A stretch of 64,000 bases of DNA from assembly GCF_000407185.1 (NCBI RefSeq), contig NZ_KE136481.1, positions 637,136 through 701,135 of the forward strand, read 5' to 3'. Below the pieces are notes generated by a model that had not been told where the DNA came from, made no database searches, and was given only the letters and a program-made list of their open reading frames with translations. The stretch is from Enterococcus malodoratus ATCC 43197 (lineage in GTDB: Bacteria; Bacillota; Bacilli; Lactobacillales; Enterococcaceae). Below are positions 8,243 through 16,847 of this stretch, in pieces (position 1 is the stretch's first letter; every line of letters begins with the position of its first letter). The translations under genes were made by a program, and so were the position numbers.

Positions 8243-10603
8243 CTATTTAAAAGTTACCACTGTTGCACCGCTACCGCCTTGATTTGCAGGAGCAAATTCA
8301 AAACTTTTGACATTGCGATTATTTTTCAAATAATCAGTGATACCTTTGCGCAATGCGCCTGTCCCTTTACCATGAATAATTCGAACTTGTGCAAAGTTTG
8401 CGAGTAACGCTGCATCGATATATTGGTCAACTTCAGCAAGCGCCTCTTCATAACGTTTGCCACGTAAGTCTAGTTCTGGTTTCACACGAGCGCTAGCTCC
8501 TCGCTGTACACCAGTGATCACTCGTTGTTTTGGCTCTTCAATTGGTGTAGTCAGTGTCATATCCTCTTCCGAAACGGTCATCTTCAATATACCTAATTGA
8601 ACTTGCCATTCGTTGTCGCCAACTTTTTGAATTAAAGTCCCACGTTGACCATACGTTTCTACGATGACTTCATCATTTTGCTTAAATACCTTTTTAGCCT
8701 TTGCTTTTTGCAATACCTTGTTTTTCTTCAGATGTTCGTCTTGTTTTAAATCAGCTAATTGTGTTTTCGCATCAATTAATTGATGTTCCTTCACATTTCC
8801 CTGTCCATCTAGTTGCATTTGACGGATTTCTTTGATGATTTTTTCGGCATTTTCTTCCGCCTCGCCAACAATTTTGTTGGCTTCTTTACGAGCTTTTTCA
8901 ATTTCATTTTCCCGTTCATCGAAAAAGTAACTATAGGCATTTTTTAAATCGCGATACAGTTTTTCTGATTCAGCCACATAATGGCGTATCTCTAAATACT
9001 CTGTCTCTGTTGCCTTTCGTTGATTTTCCAGATCGGAAATCATTTCATTCAAATCTTGACTTTCTTCATCGATGATCTGCTTAGCATTTTCTATCACCAT
9101 TGAATCCAGACCGAGTCGTCGAGAGATTTCAAAAGCATTACTGCGTCCTGGAACCCCGATTAATAAACGATAGGTTGGACTTAACGTATCTACATCAAAT
9201 TCCATGCTGGCATTAATCGTATTAGACCGATTATAACCGTATATCTTTAATTCAGGATAATGGGTTGTTGCCATGACATATGAAGACTTCGCCCCAACTG
9301 CATCCAAAATCGCAATCGCTAGTGCCGCACCCTCTTGCGGATCGGTCCCAGCACCAAGTTCATCAAATAGAACTAGACTGTGCTCATCGATTTTATCTAA
9401 GATTGAGACAATATTAGTCATATGAGAAGAGAATGTTGATAAGCTTTGTTCGATAGACTGCTCATCCCCGATATCTGCGAAAACCTCATCAAAGATTCCC
9501 ATTTCGCTCTCTTCAGCGACAGGCAGCGGTAGGCCTGCTTGTCCCATCAATTGTAAAAGCCCTAGTGTTTTCAAGGAAATAGTTTTACCACCAGTATTCG
9601 GTCCGGTAATAACAACCGCCTGAAAATCTTGACCAATCATAAGATCATTTGCTACCGCTTTTTCTTGATCCAATAATGGATGGCGAGCCTGCTTGAAGTA
9701 CACATGATTTTCCTGATTGATCACTGGCACAATTGCTTTCAAGGCTTTTGAAAAGCGTGCTTTTGCATTCATTAAATCAAAACGCCCCAATACATAAGCG
9801 TTGTGTAAAATATCTTTGCGAGGAGCCACCAGTTCAGCTGATAATTCTGCTAAAATCCGCTCAATCTCCGTTCGTTCAGCAATCTGCTGTTGACGCAGCC
9901 GATTATTTAGTTCAACGATTTGTTTCGGCTCCATAAATAAGGTTTGTCCAGAAGCGCTTTGATCATGCACTACTCCGCCAAAGACACCGCGATATTCTTG
10001 TTTCACAGGAATTACGTAGCGATCATTTCGCATCGTAATTAATGTATCACTTAGATATTTTGCATTCTTGCCTCGTATCAAACCATCCAATTGTTCACGA
10101 ATCGTTTGCTCGCTTCGTCGAATTTGACTACGAATTGTGCGTAATTCTAAAGAAGCTTCATCGCGTATACGACCATCTTCCTCCACCGATCTACGTAATT
10201 TTCCGCTTAACTCGGGCAGTGTTGTTAACTGGTCTTCCCAAAAATAGATTCGCAGAAAATCCAACTCACTATCTTTTAAATCATCAATAAAGCGGACTAA
10301 CTCACTAGTCGTCGAAAGCACTCTAGAAACTTCTGCAAGTTCTAAACCATTCAAATTTGCGCCAATTTCAATTCGTTTCATATGCGCCTTAATATTATTT
10401 AATTTGGGGATTGGCAAGCCGCCGCGCAGACGCTGAACCTTCATCCCATCCTCGGTTTCCTCAAGCCATGACTGAACGGTTTTCCGATCGCTAGAAGGAA
10501 CCAATTGGCGAAGCTCTTCTTCCCCCTGTTCGGTTGTTAAATATTGATAAATCATTTTTTTTACTTCTTCAAACTCTAAAGTTTTTAGAATGCGTTCATT
10601 CAT
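8243..10603 (-). CDS. mutS2: Endonuclease MutS2 / ribosome-rescue factor
   Basis: A 786-residue protein of standard MutS2 length. The ATPase has Walker A GPNTGGKT (near 333) and Walker B VLFDELGAGTD (near 410). A long coiled coil covers about 510-640, a KOW-like segment lies near 650, and a C-terminal Smr nuclease domain carries LDLRGKRYEEALAEVD and IIHGKGTGALR. It acts on recombination intermediates and, in Bacillus, on collided ribosomes. It follows cvpA and zapA on the same strand. Confidence 0.97.
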   Translation of the reverse strand: MNERILKTLEFEEVKKMIYQYLTTEQGEEELRQLVPSSDRKTVQSWLEETEDGMKVQRLRGGLPIPKLNNIKAHMKRIEIGANLNGLELAEVSRVLSTTSELVRFIDDLKDSELDFLRIYFWEDQLTTLPELSGKLRRSVEEDGRIRDEASLELRTIRSQIRRSEQTIREQLDGLIRGKNAKYLSDTLITMRNDRYVIPVKQEYRGVFGGVVHDQSASGQTLFMEPKQIVELNNRLRQQQIAERTEIERILAELSAELVAPRKDILHNAYVLGRFDLMNAKARFSKALKAIVPVINQENHVYFKQARHPLLDQEKAVANDLMIGQDFQAVVITGPNTGGKTISLKTLGLLQLMGQAGLPLPVAEESEMGIFDEVFADIGDEQSIEQSLSTFSSHMTNIVSILDKIDEHSLVLFDELGAGTDPQEGAALAIAILDAVGAKSSYVMATTHYPELKIYGYNRSNTINASMEFDVDTLSPTYRLLIGVPGRSNAFEISRRLGLDSMVIENAKQIIDEESQDLNEMISDLENQRKATETEYLEIRHYVAESEKLYRDLKNAYSYFFDERENEIEKARKEANKIVGEAEENAEKIIKEIRQMQLDGQGNVKEHQLIDAKTQLADLKQDEHLKKNKVLQKAKAKKVFKQNDEVIVETYGQRGTLIQKVGDNEWQVQLGILKMTVSEEDMTLTTPIEEPKQRVITGVQRGASARVKPELDLRGKRYEEALAEVDQYIDAALLANFAQVRIIHGKGTGALRKGITDYLKNNRNVKSFEFAPANQGGSGATVVTFK

Positions 10604-10665
10604 TTTTTCACCTTCTATACATAAATAAACCGAAACCTGTCAAACAGCGTCCCGGTTTTTTTACT

Positions 10666-11214
10666 TTATCCAATAATTTTTGTAACCCATAAATTGTTAA
10701 ACTGAGAACTTAAAAATAGAGAATGCTCAATCACAAAACGTGCAGGCCAACTATTGCTCAACTGATTTTGAACCACTGCCATGGGTACAAAGCTAACCAG
10801 TTTTAAAAGCAAAAAGATGACAACATAACATATGATTAATTGTAAAATACCAGCGACAATCCCATCATATTGCGGAATTATTACTTTAAATAGTAAATCT
10901 TTGAAAAATATTGCGATGATGTGTGTTGCCAGCCAGCCAACTACTAAGATCATAACAAAAGCTACGCCTGCATAAAAAGCCTTGTCCAGATTAAAAGCTT
11001 GCTCAACAGAGTAGTAGACCATTTTAGACTCGCTTGTAACGGATGGGTATGGTACAAATAAATCTAATTGCGAGCCCAATCTTTGATAAAACATTCTCGC
11101 AACGATAAATGATACTAGATACCCGATCGAAAATACTATCTGATAGGCCGCACCACGTCGATAACCCACATAAAAAGATAGCAATAGTGCAAATAAAATT
11201 ACCAATGTCAACAT
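10666..11214 (-). CDS. cvpA: CvpA family membrane protein
   Basis: About 182 residues with four membrane segments and the family start MLTLVILFALLLSFYVGYR. I use the ATG at 11214, since GTGAGGGA lies just upstream; the GTG at 11226 would itself be part of that ribosome site. CvpA proteins have been linked to envelope function and colicin V export in enterobacteria; in Firmicutes the role is unclear. The conserved zapA-cvpA-mutS2 order supports the assignment. Confidence 0.92.
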   Translation of the reverse strand: MLTLVILFALLLSFYVGYRRGAAYQIVFSIGYLVSFIVARMFYQRLGSQLDLFVPYPSVTSESKMVYYSVEQAFNLDKAFYAGVAFVMILVVGWLATHIIAIFFKDLLFKVIIPQYDGIVAGILQLIICYVVIFLLLKLVSFVPMAVVQNQLSNSWPARFVIEHSLFLSSQFNNLWVTKIIG

Positions 11215-11226
11215 AGTATCCCTCAC

Positions 11227-11661
11227 TTATTTATTTGCCGCTCTTTTTTGAATCTCACGTTTACGGTTTTCGTTGACGATTTGTTGCGCTTCTACATGAT
11301 TCCGAATCGGAACATTTTCTTTTCCGTTTTTTCGCATGATTTCTTTTGCTTCGGCTTCAATTGCTTCAATTTTCTTTATGCGATTCTCTAATTCTAAATT
11401 GTGAGCAGCCTGCCCATCAAGTGTGAATTGCTTTTTTTCTAACTGCATTAGCGCCTCTTGTCTTTTTAATTGATCTGAGACTGCATTAATTGCCAACAAC
11501 ATCGCAGCCTTTTCTTGTGTGATTCCAGGCGATAAAGACATAATTTCATTTAACTGTTCATTGACTAAAGCAGTAACCATATCCATATGTTGCTTGGATT
11601 CTTGTCCAATGATAGTATAAGTCTGACCGGCAACGATTGCCTTATAGCGATTTTGCGCCAT
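11227..11661 (-). CDS. zapA: Cell division protein ZapA
   Basis: A 144-residue protein. The N-terminal half (KAIVAGQTYTIIGQES) matches the FtsZ-binding domain of ZapA, followed by a long charged coiled coil from about residue 60 to the end. It bundles FtsZ filaments at the division site. It is longer than the 85-residue Bacillus form because of the extended coiled coil, as in other enterococci. ATG at 11661 follows AGGAAGG by nine bases. Divergent from rnhC. Confidence 0.9.
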   Translation of the reverse strand: MAQNRYKAIVAGQTYTIIGQESKQHMDMVTALVNEQLNEIMSLSPGITQEKAAMLLAINAVSDQLKRQEALMQLEKKQFTLDGQAAHNLELENRIKKIEAIEAEAKEIMRKNGKENVPIRNHVEAQQIVNENRKREIQKRAANK

Positions 11662-11795
11662 ACTGATCAACCTTCCTAAATCGATTTTTTTAATGTTCTG
11701 GTAACAAAAATACTAATATATTATATGCTAAAACCCATCATATGTACAACTTTCATCAATTATCGCGAATTAACTTAAAGAAAAGAGAAAAAATT

Positions 11796-12698
11796 ATGAG
11801 TTCAGCTGTATTAAAACTATCCAAAAGCGAGATTCAAAAACTGAAAACCTACTATACAGATTATTTATTAAACAAAAAGGTTCCTTACAGTGATTTTTCC
11901 GCCAAAAAAAATGGCATAAGCATAACGGCCTATACTTCAGGCAAGGTTTTGTTTCAGGGAAACAATGCGGAACAAGAAGCCGCTCGCTGGGGAAATGCAA
12001 CTGGTTCGCCCGCAAAAAAAAGCAGCAATTTACCCAAAAACTTTGCCTCGCTTTCCGTTCTCGGTAGCGATGAAGTTGGTAATGGCAGCTACTTTGGTCC
12101 GCTATGTGTCTGCGCGGCCTATGCGGACAAAGAACAGCTTGCCGTGTTAAAACAGCTTGGTGTAAAGGATTCGAAGATGCTGACAGACGATCAAATCCGT
12201 AAAATGTCAATCACGATCAAAGAACTAATTCCTTATCGGTTGCTGGTTGTTAACCCAGAGAAGTACAATGAGATTCAGCCGAAGTATAATGCTGTTCGCA
12301 TGAAAGTCGCTCTGCATAACCAAGCGATCCGTTTATTGTTAGAACAAATTGCTCCAACGAAACCAGATGCGATTTTGATCGATCAATTCACTTCAGAAGC
12401 TAATTACATGAAGTATGTTAAACAAGAACCGCAATGGGTTGAAGAGAAAATTTATTTCGTTACCAAAGGAGAACAATACCATCTTTCTGTTGCAGCAGCT
12501 TCAATTATCAGTCGAGCAAGTTTTCTTGAAGAACTGGATAAAGCTTCTCTGGAACTAGGGAGGAAAGTTCCTTCTGGTGCAGGCAAACCCTCTGATGAGC
12601 TTGCAGCAAAATTACTCCGTCAAGGTGGAATCGACTTATTAAAGAAATATGTCAAACTACACTTTGCTAATACTGAGAAAGCACAAAAAATGGTTTAA
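11796..12698 (+). CDS. rnhC: Ribonuclease HIII
   Basis: A 300-residue protein with the N-terminal TBP-like substrate-binding domain (about 1-80) and the RNase H fold that begins GSDEVGNGSYFGPL (near 90). Catalytic residues include D and E of that motif and D in AILIDQF. KDSKMLTDDQI is typical of HIII. It removes RNA from RNA/DNA hybrids. MSSAVLKLSK at 11796 is the likely start. The gene diverges from zapA, as in Bacillus and Enterococcus. Confidence 0.95.
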   Translation: MSSAVLKLSKSEIQKLKTYYTDYLLNKKVPYSDFSAKKNGISITAYTSGKVLFQGNNAEQEAARWGNATGSPAKKSSNLPKNFASLSVLGSDEVGNGSYFGPLCVCAAYADKEQLAVLKQLGVKDSKMLTDDQIRKMSITIKELIPYRLLVVNPEKYNEIQPKYNAVRMKVALHNQAIRLLLEQIAPTKPDAILIDQFTSEANYMKYVKQEPQWVEEKIYFVTKGEQYHLSVAAASIISRASFLEELDKASLELGRKVPSGAGKPSDELAAKLLRQGGIDLLKKYVKLHFANTEKAQKMV

Positions 12699-12703
12699 CC
12701 AAT

Positions 12704-12739
12704 AACTCCCCACCAAAATGGTCATCATGGTGGGGAGTT
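12704..12739. terminator. Bidirectional terminator after rnhC
   Basis: A 12-bp inverted repeat (aactccccacca) with a 12-base loop between convergent rnhC and the amidohydrolase gene. Confidence 0.85.
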
Positions 12740-12742
12740 TGT

Positions 12743-13933
12743 CTATATTTCCACGCCGGCTAAGAAAACCTGCTTAACATCACGCAATGCTTCAATATTT
12801 TTAGTCGCGTCACCCTCGACAATCAAAATATCCGCTTGCAATCCCGCTTTTAACTCCCCAGTAACTTCCGATAACTCAAAGACCTTAGCAGGATTTTGTG
12901 TCGCAGTTTGGATTGCTTCAACTGGTGTTAGTCCATAACGCACCATCAATTCTAATTCTTCCACTATTGGTACACTTGGTGCTTCTAGCATAACCATGTC
13001 TGTTCCCGCCAAAATAGTTACACCTTTATCATAAATTGCTTTGAAGTTTTGCGAATAAGCTTCAACAGAACTTTCAAAGAAATCTAAATGATGGGAATAG
13101 GTTTCGGTAGATTGATTGGAATGATCTATTCCAACTTCTTGAACTTTTTGATTGTATTCAGCTAGGAAATGATACGCAAACATCGTCGGCGTCCAAGATT
13201 GATGATTTTTCGCCATTTGTTCTCCTTGTTCTACTGTTAAGAAGTTACCATGCTCAATTGTATCAAAACCAGCATCGATGCACATTTGAATCCCTGGTTG
13301 AGTTCCCGAATGTACAACACACTTCATTCCGAGACGATGAGTCTCCTCTACGCCTGCGTTCAACTCCTCTTGAGTGAACTCACAAATATCATCGCGATTA
13401 GTCGTTAATAGTTTGATCCAATCAGCACCGTCTTTCTTTTGTCGACGAACTGTGTGACGTATATTTTCTACACCATCAACTTCTTCAATTCCATCCTCAT
13501 GACCATGCCCCCCAGTAATACAGATGCCGCGATCCGTATGCAGAATTCTCGGTGCCCTAACAAACCCTTTTTCTGCAGCTAGCCGCAGCGTTTCCAAAAG
13601 AAATCGAGGTCCGCAGCAATCACGAATCGTTGTCACTCCTTTTGCAAGACATGTTTCCGCCTGTTTTTGTGCGTAATATGCAATCATAAAATCGTTGTAC
13701 CGATGTAAATCGGGTTGTGTCCAATAATAGCCCAGATGGATATGGGCATCCATTAACCCCGGCAAAATTGTTCCATCACCATAATCACGAATCTCTGCCT
13801 GTGGGAACTCCTTAAATAGTTCCTCCGCATTTCCTACAGCTAAAATCGTGTCCTTAGCGTATACGACCCCACCATTCTCAATGATGGTTTTTCCGTCACC
13901 AAGGATTACTCTCTGTGCCCTCAATAAAATCAT
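12743..13933 (-). CDS. Metal-dependent amidohydrolase (imidazolonepropionase-like)
   Basis: A 396-residue amidohydrolase. Metal ligands appear as DAHIHLG (near 62), a mid-barrel K in WIKLLTT, H in CVVHSGTQPG, H in TIEHGNF and D in LAGTDMVML (near 315). The family covers Xaa-Pro dipeptidases, imidazolonepropionases and carboxypeptidases, so the exact amide substrate is open. A near-perfect cre lies upstream, and an amidase gene precedes it on the same strand behind a strong terminator. Together they suggest scavenging of amides or peptides. Confidence 0.88.
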   Translation of the reverse strand: MILLRAQRVILGDGKTIIENGGVVYAKDTILAVGNAEELFKEFPQAEIRDYGDGTILPGLMDAHIHLGYYWTQPDLHRYNDFMIAYYAQKQAETCLAKGVTTIRDCCGPRFLLETLRLAAEKGFVRAPRILHTDRGICITGGHGHEDGIEEVDGVENIRHTVRRQKKDGADWIKLLTTNRDDICEFTQEELNAGVEETHRLGMKCVVHSGTQPGIQMCIDAGFDTIEHGNFLTVEQGEQMAKNHQSWTPTMFAYHFLAEYNQKVQEVGIDHSNQSTETYSHHLDFFESSVEAYSQNFKAIYDKGVTILAGTDMVMLEAPSVPIVEELELMVRYGLTPVEAIQTATQNPAKVFELSEVTGELKAGLQADILIVEGDATKNIEALRDVKQVFLAGVEI

Positions 13934-13955
13934 TTTCCTACTCTCCCTCTTATCG

Positions 13956-13970
13956 AAACGTTTTCATTTA
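13956..13970 (-). promoter_or_regulatory. cre-like site upstream of the amidohydrolase
   Basis: The minus-strand sequence ATGAAAACGTTTCGA matches the CcpA consensus WTGNAANCGNWNNCW at all but one fixed position. Confidence 0.45.
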
Positions 13971-13986
13971 CTCCTTCAAGTGTACC

Positions 13987-14029
13987 AAAAGAACCATAAA
14001 AATTGATAGTCAATTTTTATGGTTCTTTT
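13987..14029. terminator. Strong hairpin terminator after the amidase
   Basis: A 20-bp perfect stem (aaaagaaccataaaaattga) with a three-base loop between the amidase stop and the amidohydrolase promoter. It works on either strand. Confidence 0.85.
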
Positions 14030-14048
14030 AGTAAAGATTATTCATATT

Positions 14049-15509
14049 TTATTGATAATACTCTGGCAGTTTGAACCCATAACTTTTTTCAAATAATTTT
14101 CCTATTTGCAGGAGCAAGTCTTCTCTTCCACGTGCCGCTGTAAACTGAATTCCTAGCGGCAGACCTGTCTTTGCAAGATATGTTGGTAAGCTAATGGCTG
14201 GCTGGCCCGTCAAATTAGCCAACTGCGTGTATGGCGTAATCTGCAAACTTCGTTCAAACATTTGATCAATCAAATGAAGCAGTTCGTTTTCTGATAATAA
14301 TGCGGAAGCTTCCAAAGCATCACGGATTTCATCACTTTGTAAATCATCATTTATCTTAGGAGCAGTTGCTGCTGCGGTTGGCGTCAGCAACAAATCATAC
14401 TCTGTAAGCAAGGTTTCCATTTTAAAAGCTGCTTGATCCCAGAGATTTAATGCGTTGACAAAATGGCTGGCTGGAACTTTTTTACCATATTGATAGATTC
14501 CCCATGTCATTAACTCCATATCGTTCTTTTCTACAGGTCTGTTTAGTCCCTGTTCTATTCCCGCAAACATCGCAGCAGTTTCCGCACCATTCATTAAATA
14601 GTAACTAGCTATCAGTGCTTTTCCATCAACTGGATAAGAAATCAATTCTACTTGATGTCCCTGCTCTGATAAAAAGTCGCACGCCTTCTCCACTGCCTTG
14701 ATTGCTTCCGGAGTAACTTTTGAATTAATTGGAGAATCAATGATTACTGCTATTTTCAATTTCTCTTGTTGAGCGGCCTTAGTATGCTGCCATTCTGTTT
14801 TTGGGGCCTGATACGGTGCCGCACTATCAATGCCTCGCATCCCATAAAAGAGTCTCTCCGTATCACGCATTGAGACGGTCAAGGCAAAATCAATCGCCGC
14901 TCCTTGCCAGCCCCGCCAACCGCTCGGCCCTACAGGCATTGCTCCCCGAGTCGGTTTCAAACCGATTAGTCCGCAAAACGATGCTGGAATTCGAATTGAG
15001 CCGCCGCCATCGCTTGCTCCCGCTATTGGAACAATTCCTGAAGCTACAGCGCTGGCAGCACCACCACTAGATCCGCCGGAAAAATAATCAAGGTTCCAAG
15101 GATTTTTTGCCGGACCATATATTTGTGCATCCGTAACATTTTTAAATCCAAATTCTGGTGCATTGGTTTGAGCGAATGGAATCAAACCGTTTGTTATTAG
15201 TCGATTAGTAAAGTTACTGTTACGACTGGCACGGTGCTCCAAAAATAATTTAGACCCCGAAGTACTCAACCAATTCTTTTTTTCTTGTCCTAACATTTTT
15301 AACGGGATCGGCAGACCCGCGAAAGGACGGTTCAATAAATCTTCTTGTTTTTGATATTCTGCGAGTGCATCTTGATCCATCATAGTAACGAAAGCATTTA
15401 ACATTGGATTTTGTTTTCGTGCCTTTTCTTCAAAAGCTTCCAGTAATTCTTGAAAACTTATTTCTTTATTTCGTAATTTCTCAGCCCAATAAACCCCGTC
15501 TTTCAACAT
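14049..15509 (-). CDS. Amidase (amidase signature family)
   Basis: A 486-residue amidase. The Gly/Ser-rich signature GGSSGGAASAVASG (near 158) supplies the catalytic Ser pair, continued by ASDGGGSIRIPASFCGL; the general base Lys is probably in PIPLKMLGQ (near 72). The family hydrolyses amides; in enterococci such proteins are annotated amidase or 6-aminohexanoate-cyclic-dimer hydrolase-like. The start at 15509 (MLKDGVYWA) is preceded by GAAGAGGTG; the upstream in-frame ATGs have no ribosome site. Confidence 0.92.
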   Translation of the reverse strand: MLKDGVYWAEKLRNKEISFQELLEAFEEKARKQNPMLNAFVTMMDQDALAEYQKQEDLLNRPFAGLPIPLKMLGQEKKNWLSTSGSKLFLEHRASRNSNFTNRLITNGLIPFAQTNAPEFGFKNVTDAQIYGPAKNPWNLDYFSGGSSGGAASAVASGIVPIAGASDGGGSIRIPASFCGLIGLKPTRGAMPVGPSGWRGWQGAAIDFALTVSMRDTERLFYGMRGIDSAAPYQAPKTEWQHTKAAQQEKLKIAVIIDSPINSKVTPEAIKAVEKACDFLSEQGHQVELISYPVDGKALIASYYLMNGAETAAMFAGIEQGLNRPVEKNDMELMTWGIYQYGKKVPASHFVNALNLWDQAAFKMETLLTEYDLLLTPTAAATAPKINDDLQSDEIRDALEASALLSENELLHLIDQMFERSLQITPYTQLANLTGQPAISLPTYLAKTGLPLGIQFTAARGREDLLLQIGKLFEKSYGFKLPEYYQ

Positions 15510-15673
15510 CAACACCTCTTCCATATTTTTATTCATTATCACAAATTCCCTTTGAGAATACTAGCAACTGACTCCAATTATAAAAAAGAACTCTAACACA
15601 ATGATAATTATCGTCAATAAATTATTCTGTTTTATACAGATTAAGAGGTTATATTAGATACATCTAAAAAGAA

Positions 15674-15718
15674 TAAAAAACCCGATGAATCAGATCTCAA
15701 CGATCCCTTCATCAGGCT
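15674..15718 (-). terminator. Terminator of the 67-residue small gene
   Basis: Minus-strand stem CCTGATGAA...TTCATCGGG followed by TTTTTTATTC, 15 bases downstream of the small gene. Its position supports that gene being transcribed. Confidence 0.75.
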
Positions 15719-15732
15719 CTACTACTCTTATA

Positions 15733-15936
15733 TTAATTTTTTTCCAAAACGTCATACTCTGGGACATGAGCAAAAGAACAACCGCGCTCCTCAACAAAAA
15801 TACTGTAAGAATGGTACGCTCTTCTAGGAGAATGAGCAAAATCTGCAAACTCAATTACGCCAGTCAAAATATCATTCGCAATTCTAAATTGTACACTATC
15901 GTTCAAAGAAAATTTTAAAGGTGGCAAATGTCCCAT
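15733..15936 (-). CDS. Small conserved-looking protein, unknown function
   Basis: A 67-residue protein that I do not recognise. It begins MGHLPPLKFSLNDSVQFRI, continues with a Thr-Gly turn and a His/Tyr-rich strand region, and ends VPEYDVLEKN. The pattern of short beta strands resembles a small SH3- or KOW-like barrel. GGATG lies upstream of ATG, and an intrinsic terminator follows on the same strand, so it appears to be a free-standing transcription unit. It has the same general layout as the 57-residue protein at 34.1 kb. Confidence 0.65.
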   Translation of the reverse strand: MGHLPPLKFSLNDSVQFRIANDILTGVIEFADFAHSPRRAYHSYSIFVEERGCSFAHVPEYDVLEKN

Positions 15937-16037
15937 AGATTACACATCCAATCTTTTATTCTTACTTATAGTTTAACAACTCAGCTGAGTTAATTTCATA
16001 TTTTACCTAAAACTAACTGGAAATCAAGAAAAAAGAA

Positions 16038-16832
16038 TTATTCTTTGATTCGCTCAGCTAAACTGTGTTTACTAGATGATCTCATTACCAGATAAGGTGT
16101 TAAAAGACAGATTGCGAGCATTAATATTAAGGATATTCCGATTTCTACTATGGGAAAATTAAAACTAGCATAAGTTGCTGACTTTTTAACGATTGAAAAT
16201 AGAATGTACGTGACACCTAATCCAAAAGTCATTACTAACCCGCTAACAATCAGTGCATAATACCCACCCTCAAACATCAACACCTTATTCGTTTGCTTGC
16301 GAGTCATACCGATGCTTTCTAAGGTCGCCAATTCTTGTTTTCTGGCTAAAATACTCGTGGTGATAATATTGACGAAATTTAATAACCCGATCAATGCCAA
16401 AATTAGAGCCAAAGTATTCCCTAGCATTCTCATGGTACTGATTTCTTCAACCGCTCGTTTTTTCATTTCTAATTTTGTCATTATTTTATAGACCGATTGT
16501 TCATCAATAAATTGTTGGAACTGTTCAGAGACTCGATCAGCATTCTTATCTTTCAAATTGAAATAAGCATTCCAAATTCCTGCATCCGGTGCAATTTTGT
16601 CTAGATACTGCTTTGATACAAACATCGGTGGTGCTCCGCGAGTCTGAAATTCCAAATAGTCATTGGGGATAAAACCACCGATTTTGATTTGATGCTTCTG
16701 CTTGTCGCTAGTAGTAAATTGTAAATCCGAAACATTTGCAAAATCTTTTGGTTGATCAGATTGCACAAAAGCAATCTTTCCGTTCTCAAATGCTGGTTTA
16801 TCAAACGATTTTTGGTCTTTTTTTGTGAGCAA
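16038..16832 (-). CDS. FtsX-like permease, C-terminal fragment after in-frame stop
   Basis: 264 codons in the same frame as the preceding gene, separated from it only by TAA and five sense codons. It contains part of the extracytoplasmic domain, then the second FtsX core (ILARKQELATLESIGMTRKQ) and four membrane segments, ending SSSKHSLAERIKE, a typical FtsX C-terminus. The TTG at 16832 is the first possible restart and has no good ribosome site. Best read as the second half of one 826-codon permease, broken by a nonsense change or read through. Confidence 0.75.
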   Translation of the reverse strand: MLTKKDQKSFDKPAFENGKIAFVQSDQPKDFANVSDLQFTTSDKQKHQIKIGGFIPNDYLEFQTRGAPPMFVSKQYLDKIAPDAGIWNAYFNLKDKNADRVSEQFQQFIDEQSVYKIMTKLEMKKRAVEEISTMRMLGNTLALILALIGLLNFVNIITTSILARKQELATLESIGMTRKQTNKVLMFEGGYYALIVSGLVMTFGLGVTYILFSIVKKSATYASFNFPIVEIGISLILMLAICLLTPYLVMRSSSKHSLAERIKE

Positions 16833-16847
16833 CTTTTCTAATTCATC

